Of a DNA stretch of 64,000 nucleotides, positions 9,373 through 17,518 are shown in pieces. The translations under genes and the position numbers were made by a program. This DNA comes from Burkholderiales bacterium. Lineage in GTDB: Bacteria > Pseudomonadota > Gammaproteobacteria > Burkholderiales > SG8-39. The stretch covers positions 1 through 64,000 of the forward strand of contig JACZJV010000067.1 of the NCBI GenBank assembly GCA_014860355.1, written 5' to 3'. The notes under the pieces are model-generated. The model saw only the letters and a list, made by a program, of their open reading frames with translations, was not told the DNA's origin and made no database searches. Each line of letters begins with the position of its first letter. The first letter of the stretch is position 1.

Positions 9373-9531
9373 ATCAAGGCACCGGAGAATCGGAGCGTGC
9401 GCGCAAGTCCTGCGCACGGATCTTCGCTTTTGTCCCCGCGCCGTCGGTCCTGCAACCTTGGCCGCCGGTTTCAGCTTGTCGTTTTTCCCTGCATGGGGGC
9501 ACGCCCCGATCGGCCCCGGACCGGAACGCTA

Positions 9532-11394
9532 TTACTTTTGCAAGGGCAGGTGAATGATGAACGTGGTTCCCTTGCCGGGTTCGCTTTCCACGTTAATCGT
9601 TCCGTCATGGTTGTCGATGATTCCCCACGTAACCGCAAGCCCAAGCCCGTTTCCGTGCTGGCCTTTCGTGGTGTAAAACGGCTCAAAGATTCTGGACAAA
9701 TCGTCTTTCTGGATTCCCTGCCCGGTATCGGCGATCCTTATTTCGAGGTAATCCTTGCGCCCAGCCTTGTCCATGGCCGGCCAGCTTTGCCAGCTGCATT
9801 CCGGATTCGTGCAACACCTGAACATTCCGTGTGACAGAACTTCAAAACAGCAAACCGATGATCCGCAATCCGGACATTTGGCATTCTGCTCGACCAACGT
9901 GGCATTGCATTGCGGACACGAAACCTGCAAGGACTTTCCCCTCTCTATTTCTATGCCGTACTCGTGTCTGTGCTTTCCGTAGACCGGGTCGAGATTTACG
10001 ATACCGAGATTGCCGTTCGAGGCGACTTTTACCTTTACCGTCGGCAAGCCGTAAATTCTCAGCTCACTGTCCATCAGGTCATGCCCTTTCGGACAAACTG
10101 CGGCCTTGATCTGTGCCAAGCCTTGCGGAGAAAGGGAAATCAGTGACGGAACAAGCGAAATCTTTCCGCCGTTGTCCCCGATTGCATCGGCGGCATTGAC
10201 GAGCAGGTTTATGACGACCTGCTGAATCTGGTTTGCATCCACTTTCACTTCCGGCAACGACGTGTCGAAACGCGCATCGAGCTCGATTCGCTTGAGCAAT
10301 AGTTGGCTCGCAACCACGTCTATTGCGCTCTTCAGGACCCTGTTTATATCCGCCTCGTGCTTCTTGGGCGGCGATTGGCGGGAGAAATCGAGCAGGCTCT
10401 TGACAATTTCCCTGCTTCTTATTGTTTCCCTCACGATTACTTCCAGGTTTTCCTGAAGCTCGGGATTGTCCTTCGTCCGTTTTAGCAGAAAGCTGCTGTA
10501 CGTCAATACACCAGTCAACGGGTTGTTTATCTCGTGTGCCACCCCTGCCGCAAGCCTGCCCAGCGAAGCCATCTTGTCGGATTGGAAAAGCTGCTGTTTC
10601 GCTTCTGCCAGGCTCTTGGTCATCTTGTTGAACGATTTTGCGAGTATTCCGAGTTCGTCCCTCCCGGGGTTGTCTATCGTGTAATTCAGATTGCCCGCAC
10701 TGACCTGTTTGGTCGCTTTTACCAATTCACTGACAGGATTGCCAACCCACTTTCTGACGAAGAGCGCGATAAAGACGCTAATACCGAGAATCGCAATAGC
10801 CGCAAATATGATCAGTCTGAATTTGCTTTCCTCGATTTGTTGATCGACGTTCTTCAAGTCCATCTTTACATCGAGCACGCCCAGCACCGTCTGGTCCTTG
10901 GTGTGCGCATGGCAGGACGCCTGGTAACAGGAACGTTGGTTGTAAATCGGATTGATCACGGCAAGTATGCGGGACGAATCCGGACTGACCCGGTAAATGC
11001 GCGTACGTTCGTCGATAGGCAGTTTCTGCAACGGCGCATTCTCGGTGTGGCACGCGTAACAACTCTCGGCGTGCTTGTCAACCATCTTCCCGATCGATTC
11101 GCTGCGGGAAGAGAACTTCACCACCCCTTCCTTGTTGAGTATGCGGATCTCCTTGATGCTCGAATCATGCGAAACCGTATTTATGATCGCATGCACCTCT
11201 TCTGACTTGTTCTCCAGCATACTCGTCAGCGTGCTGTTCTTAATTGCTTCGCTCAGCTGATTTGCATTGATTCCGGCCTGGGAAATCAATGCGCCGGTCT
11301 GCGCGCTAATGCTGAGGTAGGAAAACACGCCAATAATAAGGACTGTAATTATGCCGACCGCAATTATCAGTCTCAAACCGATCCTGGTTACCAT
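9532..11394 (-). CDS. Haem-c sensor histidine kinase with zinc-ribbon insert
   Basis: This is a 620-residue kinase. A first membrane helix (about 5-28) and a second (about 193-213) flank a periplasmic sensor region. That region has a CYACH haem motif at 112-116 and a CX4CH motif at 156-162. A HAMP domain (about 214-266) and HisKA (His287 in AHEINNPL) follow. The ATPase domain has its N box near 396-400 and G box DTGQG near 556. Between these boxes is an insert of about 130 residues containing CPQC...CPDC and several further cysteines, resembling zinc ribbons. The ATG at 11394 is chosen over a longer ORF because it begins at the first membrane helix. No receiver gene sits directly in its transcript. 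Confidence 0.85.
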   Translation of the reverse strand: MVTRIGLRLIIAVGIITVLIIGVFSYLSISAQTGALISQAGINANQLSEAIKNSTLTSMLENKSEEVHAIINTVSHDSSIKEIRILNKEGVVKFSSRSESIGKMVDKHAESCYACHTENAPLQKLPIDERTRIYRVSPDSSRILAVINPIYNQRSCYQASCHAHTKDQTVLGVLDVKMDLKNVDQQIEESKFRLIIFAAIAILGISVFIALFVRKWVGNPVSELVKATKQVSAGNLNYTIDNPGRDELGILAKSFNKMTKSLAEAKQQLFQSDKMASLGRLAAGVAHEINNPLTGVLTYSSFLLKRTKDNPELQENLEVIVRETIRSREIVKSLLDFSRQSPPKKHEADINRVLKSAIDVVASQLLLKRIELDARFDTSLPEVKVDANQIQQVVINLLVNAADAIGDNGGKISLVPSLISLSPQGLAQIKAAVCPKGHDLMDSELRIYGLPTVKVKVASNGNLGIVNLDPVYGKHRHEYGIEIERGKSLQVSCPQCNATLVEQNAKCPDCGSSVCCFEVLSHGMFRCCTNPECSWQSWPAMDKAGRKDYLEIRIADTGQGIQKDDLSRIFEPFYTTKGQHGNGLGLAVTWGIIDNHDGTINVESEPGKGTTFIIHLPLQK

Positions 11395-11451
11395 CTCGCT
11401 TGATTCCGTCCGGCAGTGTTTAAAAGCATAGGGACTTCGGGTGCCTGGGCC

Positions 11452-11492
11452 GCTCGCTGGCGGCGCGACTGCGGGCTGTGCCGCCAGCGAGC
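11452..11492. repeat. 13-base perfect inverted repeat (hairpin)
   Basis: GCTCGCTGGCGGC and its exact complement are separated by 15 bases, between the end of the Hmc-like operon and the start of the haem kinase. There is no T run on either side. It could be a transcription-attenuating hairpin, an RNA-stabilising structure or a protein site. Confidence 0.6.
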
Positions 11493-11607
11493 CCGATCTG
11501 GGGCGCAACGCGCACGCTGGCTGACAGACACGGGCGCGCGACGAAGCGCATCATCCAGGCATGGCGCATCGGCACATTCGGCCCGCCGCTTCAATGGTCC
11601 GCGGCGC

Positions 11608-11769
11608 TCAGCCGTGGGCGGCCCGATCCTTCTTCGCCGGACCCGGGTCCTTTCTTTCGGGACCGGAAAGGTACCTGATCAGAAGCACGCCCAGAACGAG
11701 AAAGGACAACAGCAGCAGGTATGCCAATCCCTTCGTTTCGAAGATGTTTACGTAACTGTAGTATTCCAC
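11608..11769 (-). CDS. Small single-helix membrane protein (HmcD-like position)
   Basis: This is a 53-residue protein with a GTG start preceded by AAGGAG five bases upstream. The ORF track shows a longer 90-residue version whose extra part overlaps the upstream gene. One strongly hydrophobic helix (about 15-33, rich in Leu and Val) is followed by a charged tail. It comes 14 bases after the NrfD-type gene, the place held by the tiny HmcD subunit in sulfate-reducer hmc operons. Its role is probably structural within the complex. The family assignment rests on size, topology and position only. Confidence 0.65.
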   Translation of the reverse strand: MEYYSYVNIFETKGLAYLLLLSFLVLGVLLIRYLSGPERKDPGPAKKDRAAHG

Positions 11770-11783
11770 TGTGACTCCTTGCT

Positions 11784-12980
11784 CTATTCCTTGCTGAAGA
11801 CCGACATCCGGGTCACTACCCATCTGAAGACCCACACTTCCACGAACACCACGGTAAGCGTGACTACGATTTCCTCCCATGATGGATAGTATTTATTGGG
11901 GACATACCAGTTATATGCAATCAAACATACGTTTTGCCGGTTCAGGATGACGCCCAATACGGTCATGATGGCCGCCACTCTGATCACCCCGAACCTTCTG
12001 TTTCTCACGCCGTAAGCAAACATGAAGCAGGGTATCAGTACAAAGCCGATGACTTCGACAAGATACCAATAGCCCCAGGGGCCGTTGAGCAGCTTCCATT
12101 TCTCTCCGTGCATGAAAATGAATGCCAGGAAGAAATAGTAGACAAACATGGTGATGGCAGCACCCTTGCCCAGACCCAGAATCACGTCCTCGTGGGAATG
12201 ATGCGTTTTTGCGCCGATGAGGTTGCTAAACACCTTCGAACTGATCGTTCCCTCGAAAATGACCATCGCCAGTCCACCGAAAATGCTGGATACGAAATAG
12301 AGGAGCGGGATGTATTCCGAATACCAGAGCGGGTGAATTTTTGGCTTGGCCATCAAGAACATCGCCCCGATACCGGATTGGTGCAGCATCGACAGCGTGA
12401 TGCCCACAATCACGGTCCCAAGCGTCAAACTGGTAAGAAATTTCCGCAGCTTTTCCCAGTGCGCCCATTCGGCTATGGTCGGCGAAAATTCCAGGAACAG
12501 CGCGCCCGTGTAGAGCAGAAAATGCCAGGCAACGAGAAACAGGACAGAGTTGTATCCGAACGAGTTTCCGATTATCGGATTGATTATGTGCCAGGGCCTT
12601 CCCAGATCCAGTACCAACGCGCCGGAATAGAAGACGTACGCCAATAACCCGTTCAATATTGTTACCTTGAGAATGGAGTGATATTTCTCAAGTCGCAGCA
12701 CATAGACGACAAAGCAAAGGACATAGGCGCCGCCGGCCAGTGCCACGCCGGTCATAACGTCGAAGCCGATCCAGAAGCCGAATGGATACTGTTGGGACAG
12801 ATTGGTGACCGACCCCAGGCCCTGGGTAAAGCGAAAATAGAGAATTACGAGCCCGAGCAATATGACCGGAATCGAAATGACATTGAATGGCGTGATCCAC
12901 TTGCCTCGGGGCTTCAGTTCGTCCAGAAAGAATTTGCCGAACCTGACCAATTCGTTTGAGGGAATTGCCGCGGTACTCAT
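11784..12980 (-). CDS. NrfD/HybB/HmcC-type quinone-interacting membrane subunit
   Basis: This 398-residue protein has about ten hydrophobic helices. Features typical of the HybB/HmcC branch are visible: DLGRPWH in the middle, LHQSGIGAM, and LNRQNVCL near the C-terminus. These proteins hold the quinone site and pass electrons to or from a ferredoxin-like partner. The ATG used here overlaps the stop of the upstream ferredoxin gene as ATGA and has GGTGGAG before it; the track's version starts eight codons earlier. The order ferredoxin - NrfD - small protein matches hmcBCD. Confidence 0.88.
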   Translation of the reverse strand: MSTAAIPSNELVRFGKFFLDELKPRGKWITPFNVISIPVILLGLVILYFRFTQGLGSVTNLSQQYPFGFWIGFDVMTGVALAGGAYVLCFVVYVLRLEKYHSILKVTILNGLLAYVFYSGALVLDLGRPWHIINPIIGNSFGYNSVLFLVAWHFLLYTGALFLEFSPTIAEWAHWEKLRKFLTSLTLGTVIVGITLSMLHQSGIGAMFLMAKPKIHPLWYSEYIPLLYFVSSIFGGLAMVIFEGTISSKVFSNLIGAKTHHSHEDVILGLGKGAAITMFVYYFFLAFIFMHGEKWKLLNGPWGYWYLVEVIGFVLIPCFMFAYGVRNRRFGVIRVAAIMTVLGVILNRQNVCLIAYNWYVPNKYYPSWEEIVVTLTVVFVEVWVFRWVVTRMSVFSKE

Positions 12981-13861
12981 TTCTCCACCCCCGATTCCGT
13001 CCATTCGTCGTCTTTACGCAGTTCGTCTTTTCTATCCGTCAATGTGTTCAGCGCCAGCAGGAATGCGGGCACGCCGAACTCGATGAGCGGAATTGAAATG
13101 AGAAACTCCCTGGTGTATTCGGGATATGGGGTAGTGCCGAGGTCGGTTCTAAACCCGATTTGATTGAACGGGACGGCCGACAGGTAGAGCCAGCCGGAAC
13201 CTCCGGCTTCGTTCTCCCCGTAAATGTGGTGCACATAGTTGTCCGGATGGCTGTATACGCGATGTCGCGCGATTTCCATCAATTCCCTTTTCTGACCAAA
13301 CATCAGGGCGTCCGCCGGACAGGACTCCACGCAAGCCGGCTTTTTCCCCTCCTGCAACCTTTCGTAGCACATGTTGCACTTCATGATTCTCGGATTCCAC
13401 GAGGCATACTCGAATTTCGGAATGTCGAACGGACAGGAGATCATGCAAAATCTGCAGCCCATGCATTTGTCGCCATCCCAGGTGACGGGCCCCTCTTTCG
13501 TCTTCAGCATCGCATTCACCAGGCACGCAGCCGCGCAAGCCGGCTGCCAGCAATGCAAACATTGCTTCTTGACGAACACTTCGCCTTTTTCCGTACTGAA
13601 GCGATTGACGACCGTGAACTGTCTTTCGCTCGTATCGCGAATACTCTCAAGCGCATTGTCGCTAGTAATGTCCGGTACGTAATTGCTGTGCGTCTCCGAA
13701 CATGCCACCTCGCACGATCGGCAGCCTATGCATCGGGTCGTATCGACCAGCACTCCGACGAATTCCCTGGGTTCTTTCGCATCATCGGCTTTGATATTGA
13801 CATTGGGTATGCCGCCCACGCTAAGGGTGGCCGAGGCTACCAGGAACTGTCTTCTGTCCAC
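12977..13861 (-). CDS. Periplasmic four-cluster [4Fe-4S] ferredoxin subunit (HybA/HmcB-like)
   Basis: This is a 294-residue iron-sulfur protein. The N-terminus DRRQFLVASATL resembles a twin-arginine export signal. Four cysteine groups are present: CIGCRSCEVAC, CLHCWQPACAAAC, CMGCRFCMISC and CNMCYERL...CVESC, enough for four [4Fe-4S] clusters. Near the C-terminus a hydrophobic stretch (IPLIEFGVPAFLLAL) may anchor it, as in HybA and HmcB. It would link the quinone subunit encoded next (ATGA overlap) with the five-haem cytochrome encoded just upstream. No hydrogenase or molybdopterin catalytic subunit is present nearby. Confidence 0.88.
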   Translation of the reverse strand: MDRRQFLVASATLSVGGIPNVNIKADDAKEPREFVGVLVDTTRCIGCRSCEVACSETHSNYVPDITSDNALESIRDTSERQFTVVNRFSTEKGEVFVKKQCLHCWQPACAAACLVNAMLKTKEGPVTWDGDKCMGCRFCMISCPFDIPKFEYASWNPRIMKCNMCYERLQEGKKPACVESCPADALMFGQKRELMEIARHRVYSHPDNYVHHIYGENEAGGSGWLYLSAVPFNQIGFRTDLGTTPYPEYTREFLISIPLIEFGVPAFLLALNTLTDRKDELRKDDEWTESGVEK

Positions 13862-13905
13862 GATTCTTCCTATTTAAAGACTCATCGCTAACCGAATCTC
13901 ATCGA

Positions 13906-14364
13906 TCAGAACGCTTTCTTGCCCGAGTGGCACTTCTTGCAACCCACGCTTGCCTCCTTGCCCTTGCCGACCTGGTGACATTTCCAGCACTGTTGGTGGA
14001 CCACCACTTTCGCGCTGAGGGTTTCGTCCGCAATGTTCATTGGATTGGTGTTGTGGCAACCGGAGCACTTGTAGGTGTCCTGCTTTGTCGAGTCCGACTT
14101 GCCGTGACAGATCTCGCATTTGATCGAAGAGGACTTGAAATAGTCCGGATGCGGGGTAACCAGCTTCTTTGCATCTATCGAATGGTGGCAATCGGCGCAT
14201 TTGATCCCGAGATCCTTGAAGTGCATCTCATGGTGAAATGTGACCTCGCCGACCGAAGAGGGGAAAACCCGTTCGGCCGGTATCCCGGAAATTTCTGATT
14301 TTGCCGGGAGGCTGGCAGCAACAAGCAGGATTGCGCAAATTGCCGTGACGAGATTTTTAATCAT
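13906..14364 (-). CDS. Five-haem periplasmic cytochrome c (c7/c3-like)
   Basis: This is a 152-residue protein with an N-terminal signal peptide (hydrophobic core AICAILLVAASL, then AKS). Five CXXCH motifs are visible: CADCH, CEICH, CSGCH, CWKCH and CKKCH. Extra histidines spaced for bis-His ligation, for example FHHEMHF, suit a small c3/c7-type electron carrier. It sits between the receiver-GcvH fusion and the ferredoxin gene in one leftward operon. It is the likely soluble partner of the Hmc/Hyb-like module. Confidence 0.87.
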   Translation of the reverse strand: MIKNLVTAICAILLVAASLPAKSEISGIPAERVFPSSVGEVTFHHEMHFKDLGIKCADCHHSIDAKKLVTPHPDYFKSSSIKCEICHGKSDSTKQDTYKCSGCHNTNPMNIADETLSAKVVVHQQCWKCHQVGKGKEASVGCKKCHSGKKAF

Positions 14365-14422
14365 GTCTGTCTCTTTCCGGATGTTCGATCAATTGGCTTT
14401 GAAGCCGCCTGGAATCTGTTTT

Positions 14423-15586
14423 CTATCGGAGCAGGAAAGCCTTGGCAAAATCCCCCAGAATTGCTTCGTCCATGTCTTGTTTCCCCGGTTTGGCGTCACT
14501 CTTGGCGGCCGACGCGACTTGCGGATTGCGCTTTTCCGCCGCCCGTACGATTTCCGCGTACTTGTCCACCTCCTCCTTGTACCAATTGATAGAATCCACG
14601 CCGATCTTGAGCGAGCGCAGTTCGTCGGCCAGATTGGACGGTTCGATGCAGCACATCCAGCTCAACTCGAATGGAATCAGTCCGATCAATTCGGGATGCT
14701 CGATATGCTCCGTATTTACCAAGGTCACTTTTCCGCTTATCGGGGAGGCGATGTCGATGCTGTGAGAGTTGTGCTTGATCGCGAGTAGCGGCTCGCCTTT
14801 CTTGATTTCCTTGTTCAGTTGCGGCAATTCGACTGAATCGATCTTGCTGATAATTTTTCTGGCGAAGTCATCGATGCCGATGCGCGCGGTACCGTTCAAT
14901 TCCACATTGACCCAGGTGTGGTTGCGCGAGATGAAGATTCCGGCGGGAACGTTGAATTCACGTTGTGAACCGGATTCTTTGGTAGAGGGGGTAATCAAAC
15001 GCACCGTCGGCTTCATTTGTCGTTCGATTCTGTCCCTGCGCTTTATGAGAGACTTGTTGAAGAAATTGATCAGTTCGTCTTCCGTAAACGGCTTTTGCAC
15101 GTAATCCATTGCACCGAACTTCATGGTTTCGACGGCGGTGTCGATCGATGCATAGCCGGTTATCACGATCACATCGATATCGGGGCGCAGGTGCTTTACC
15201 GCCTTGGTTACCTCGAGCCCGTCCATTTCCGGCATTTTCAGGTCAGTGAAAACGAAGTCGTAATCGTTCTTCAGAATTAGCCCCAGGGCTTCGCGGCCTT
15301 TTTCTACGGTATCGATGCTATAGCCGGCGACAACGAGAATCTTCCTGAAGCTGTCTAGAATGATCGGTTCGTCGTCTACTGCCAGAATTCTGGCTTTCGG
15401 GTCTTTCACCTCCACTCGCTTCAGCGTTTTCGCTTCTTCCGAAAAGTCCAGCTTCAATCCGATGTCGAGGGCTTCCTCGCGCTCCTTCTTGAGCTTCAAT
15501 TCCTGTCTTCTTTGAAAATATATGCGCAGGGAGAAGTCGACGATTATGAAGACAATAACCGTAACAACGACAATTAAGAGAACCAT
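14423..15586 (-). CDS. Membrane-anchored receiver fused to a GcvH-like domain
   Basis: This is a 387-residue protein with an unusual order of parts. Residues 1-20 are one hydrophobic helix, followed by a charged stretch (about 25-60). Residues 65-185 are a receiver domain (DDE near 71, Asp115 in FTDLKMPE, KPF near 165). About 215-315 resembles the glycine-cleavage H protein fold (HTWVNVE, GIDDFA, VELPQL, SPISGKV, HPELI). The lysine that carries lipoate in GcvH aligns with Ser274, so lipoylation there is unlikely. The C-terminus (about 335-387) is charged and probably helical. It is the first gene of the Hmc-like operon. A role in docking to or tuning the electron-transfer complex is inferred. 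Confidence 0.82.
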   Translation of the reverse strand: MVLLIVVVTVIVFIIVDFSLRIYFQRRQELKLKKEREEALDIGLKLDFSEEAKTLKRVEVKDPKARILAVDDEPIILDSFRKILVVAGYSIDTVEKGREALGLILKNDYDFVFTDLKMPEMDGLEVTKAVKHLRPDIDVIVITGYASIDTAVETMKFGAMDYVQKPFTEDELINFFNKSLIKRRDRIERQMKPTVRLITPSTKESGSQREFNVPAGIFISRNHTWVNVELNGTARIGIDDFARKIISKIDSVELPQLNKEIKKGEPLLAIKHNSHSIDIASPISGKVTLVNTEHIEHPELIGLIPFELSWMCCIEPSNLADELRSLKIGVDSINWYKEEVDKYAEIVRAAEKRNPQVASAAKSDAKPGKQDMDEAILGDFAKAFLLR

Positions 15587-16090
15587 TTCATGCCTCCGTG
15601 GATACTTGGCTTCTAATAAACTGGGAGTGTAAGGAGTCTTTGATCAAGCCCATCGGATTGACCGGGTATTCGTTAGGGGGCTCATGCATTGGAGTAGCGG
15701 TAGATGGCCGCGCGACACTGCCGCGCGGTACTTCGCTCATGTCTCCCTGGTTGCTTTTGGGACCTTGTCATTCATACCTTCCCGGACTGTTGGGGAGGAA
15801 TAAGCAATTAAAATAGGACGATCAAATTTTGCGCGCAGCCGTGTGCGGCCGATTGATAATTGTCAATAATGCGTTTGATACGCTGCCGCGCTTCAGCGGA
15901 GGTCGATCCGCCGACCGGTGAAGAGATGAAAGCGGTTGTAGCGTCCGCGAACGGCCGTTTGCGCGTCGAGCCGGACGAAACAAAGACGTTGACCTGGCAG
16001 CGCGTAGAGACAGGACCTGATTTTGCGAAGGGACGAGGGCCGGGGCCGAGGCGCGCCTCGGGTTCAGCCTCGCACATTCAGGGCTGATGC
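15587..16090. other. 504-base intergenic region with an FNR-like box
   Basis: No credible gene lies here; small ORFs on both strands lack ribosome sites and family features. The region holds an FNR-like palindrome at 15853-15866 and a TTTAAT hexamer (15807-15812, minus strand) about 50 bases from it, so the Hmc-like operon promoter probably lies here with a leader of about 200 bases. I found no sigma-54 element with correct spacing. Confidence 0.55.
15853..15866 (-). promoter_or_regulatory. FNR/DNR-like box upstream of the Hmc-like operon
   Basis: TTGATAATTGTCAA has nine of ten conserved FNR half-site bases. The nearest good -10 (TTTAAT) is centred 50 bases downstream, which would put the box near -60, a class I distance. 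Function is inferred. Confidence 0.55.
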
Positions 16091-17518
16091 CTAGTCGGCT
16101 GCGGATCCTGCGGGATCCTGTTCCGTTCCCCGGATGCGGATATCGTACTTTTTCATCAGCGCCTGGAAATTGGCGCGCTGCATGCCGGTTTCCTCGGCGC
16201 TTCTGGTTACGTTCCAGGCGTTGCGCTTGAGCGCCTCGAGGACGAACAGCTTTTCGACGTTTTCGACCGACTTCTCCCGCGCGACTTTCTTAATGCGCTT
16301 GAGTTCGTCGCTCGTGCGGGGCACGTCAAGATCGAGCCGCGGCAGCATGTCGATGATGTTCGCCAGATGGGCCTGGCGCACAACTTTGTCCGTGGCGAGA
16401 ATCACCGCGCGGTGGATTGTATTCTCCAGTTCGCGCACGTTCCCCGGCCAGCCGTAGTGCACCAGGGCACTCATCGCGCCTTCGGAAAACTCCACCACTT
16501 TCTTGCCCAGTTCCTGGTTGAAGACCTTGAGGAAATGGAAAGCCAGAGGCGCGATGTCGTCCCGGCGCTCCCTCAGCGGCGGTATCTGGATCGGAAAGAT
16601 GTTGATGCGGTAGAAAAGATCCTCGCGGAAAGTGCCTTCGGCCACCATTGCCTTCAGGTCCTTGTTGGTGGCGGTAATCAGCCTGAAGTTGGCGCTCTGG
16701 GTCCGGGTATCTCCGACCGCCTTGAATTCGTGCTCCTGGATCACGCGCAGGAGCTTGGCCTGGGTGGTAATGGAGACGTTGCCGATTTCGTCCAGAAACA
16801 GGGTTCCGCTGTCCGCGACTTCGAACATGCCTTTCTTGTTGGTCACCGCGCCGGTGAACGAACCCTTGATGTGCCCGAACATTTCGCTCTCGAGCAGATT
16901 CTCGCTGAGCGAGTTGCAGTCGACCGCGACAAAGGGCTTGTCCTTGCGCAGGCTGTTGTAGTGGATGGCGCGCGCAATCAGTTCCTTGCCGGTCCCGCTC
17001 TCGCCGGTGAGCATGACGGTGCTGTTGGTGGGTGCGCATTGGGCGATGAGGCGGTAGACGCTTTGCATCTGCGGGCTGGAGCCGATGATGTTCTCGAAGC
17101 GGTATTTGGAACTTACCTCGCTCCTGAGATCAAGGTTCTCCTGCATGAGTTGCCGTCGCTCCAGCGCGCGCTTGACCACGAGCTTCAGTTCGTCCGGATC
17201 GAACGGTTTGGACAGGTAGTCAAAGGCGCCAAGCTTCATCGAGCGAACCGCAGTCTCGATCTGGGACAGCCCGGTGACCATGATCACGTCAATGTCCGGA
17301 TGCGTCTCCTTTACCCGGCGCAGGACTTCCAGGCCGTCCATCCTGGGCATCATGATGTCGAGGATCAGCGCGTCGTAATGACTTTCGTCGATCTTCCTCA
17401 GCGCCTCCATGCCATCCTGGACCGCCTCGACCTCGTATTCGCCGTCATCGCCCAGAATGCGTAGGCAACTTCTGACGACAATTTCTTCGTCGTCGACGAC
17501 AAGGATCCTGGCTTTCAT
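16091..17518 (-). CDS. Sigma-54-dependent response regulator (NtrC family)
   Basis: This 475-residue activator has a receiver domain (about 1-120; VVDDEE, LILDIMMP, SKPFD). Its AAA+ sigma-54 domain carries Walker A GESGTGKE, the GSFTGA loop (a variant of GAFTGA) and GWPGNVRELEN. A C-terminal Fis-type helix-turn-helix follows (NVTRSAEETGMQRANFQALM). The true start is MKARILV at 17518, which overlaps the kinase stop as ATGA; the longer 666-residue ORF reads back into the kinase gene. It is the only receiver in the island with a DNA-binding output, and the likely activator of the sigma-54-type promoter at 5736. Confidence 0.93.
   Translation of the reverse strand: MKARILVVDDEEIVVRSCLRILGDDGEYEVEAVQDGMEALRKIDESHYDALILDIMMPRMDGLEVLRRVKETHPDIDVIMVTGLSQIETAVRSMKLGAFDYLSKPFDPDELKLVVKRALERRQLMQENLDLRSEVSSKYRFENIIGSSPQMQSVYRLIAQCAPTNSTVMLTGESGTGKELIARAIHYNSLRKDKPFVAVDCNSLSENLLESEMFGHIKGSFTGAVTNKKGMFEVADSGTLFLDEIGNVSITTQAKLLRVIQEHEFKAVGDTRTQSANFRLITATNKDLKAMVAEGTFREDLFYRINIFPIQIPPLRERRDDIAPLAFHFLKVFNQELGKKVVEFSEGAMSALVHYGWPGNVRELENTIHRAVILATDKVVRQAHLANIIDMLPRLDLDVPRTSDELKRIKKVAREKSVENVEKLFVLEALKRNAWNVTRSAEETGMQRANFQALMKKYDIRIRGTEQDPAGSAAD

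Noticed and set aside
15690-15760. Possible sigma-54 promoter before the receiver-GcvH gene
   Set aside because: GC and CC pairs occur but none at the required 10-base spacing with matching flanks.
15808-16087. Small ORFs on both strands in the 504-base gap
   Set aside because: They lack ribosome sites and family features; the stretch looks like a promoter region.
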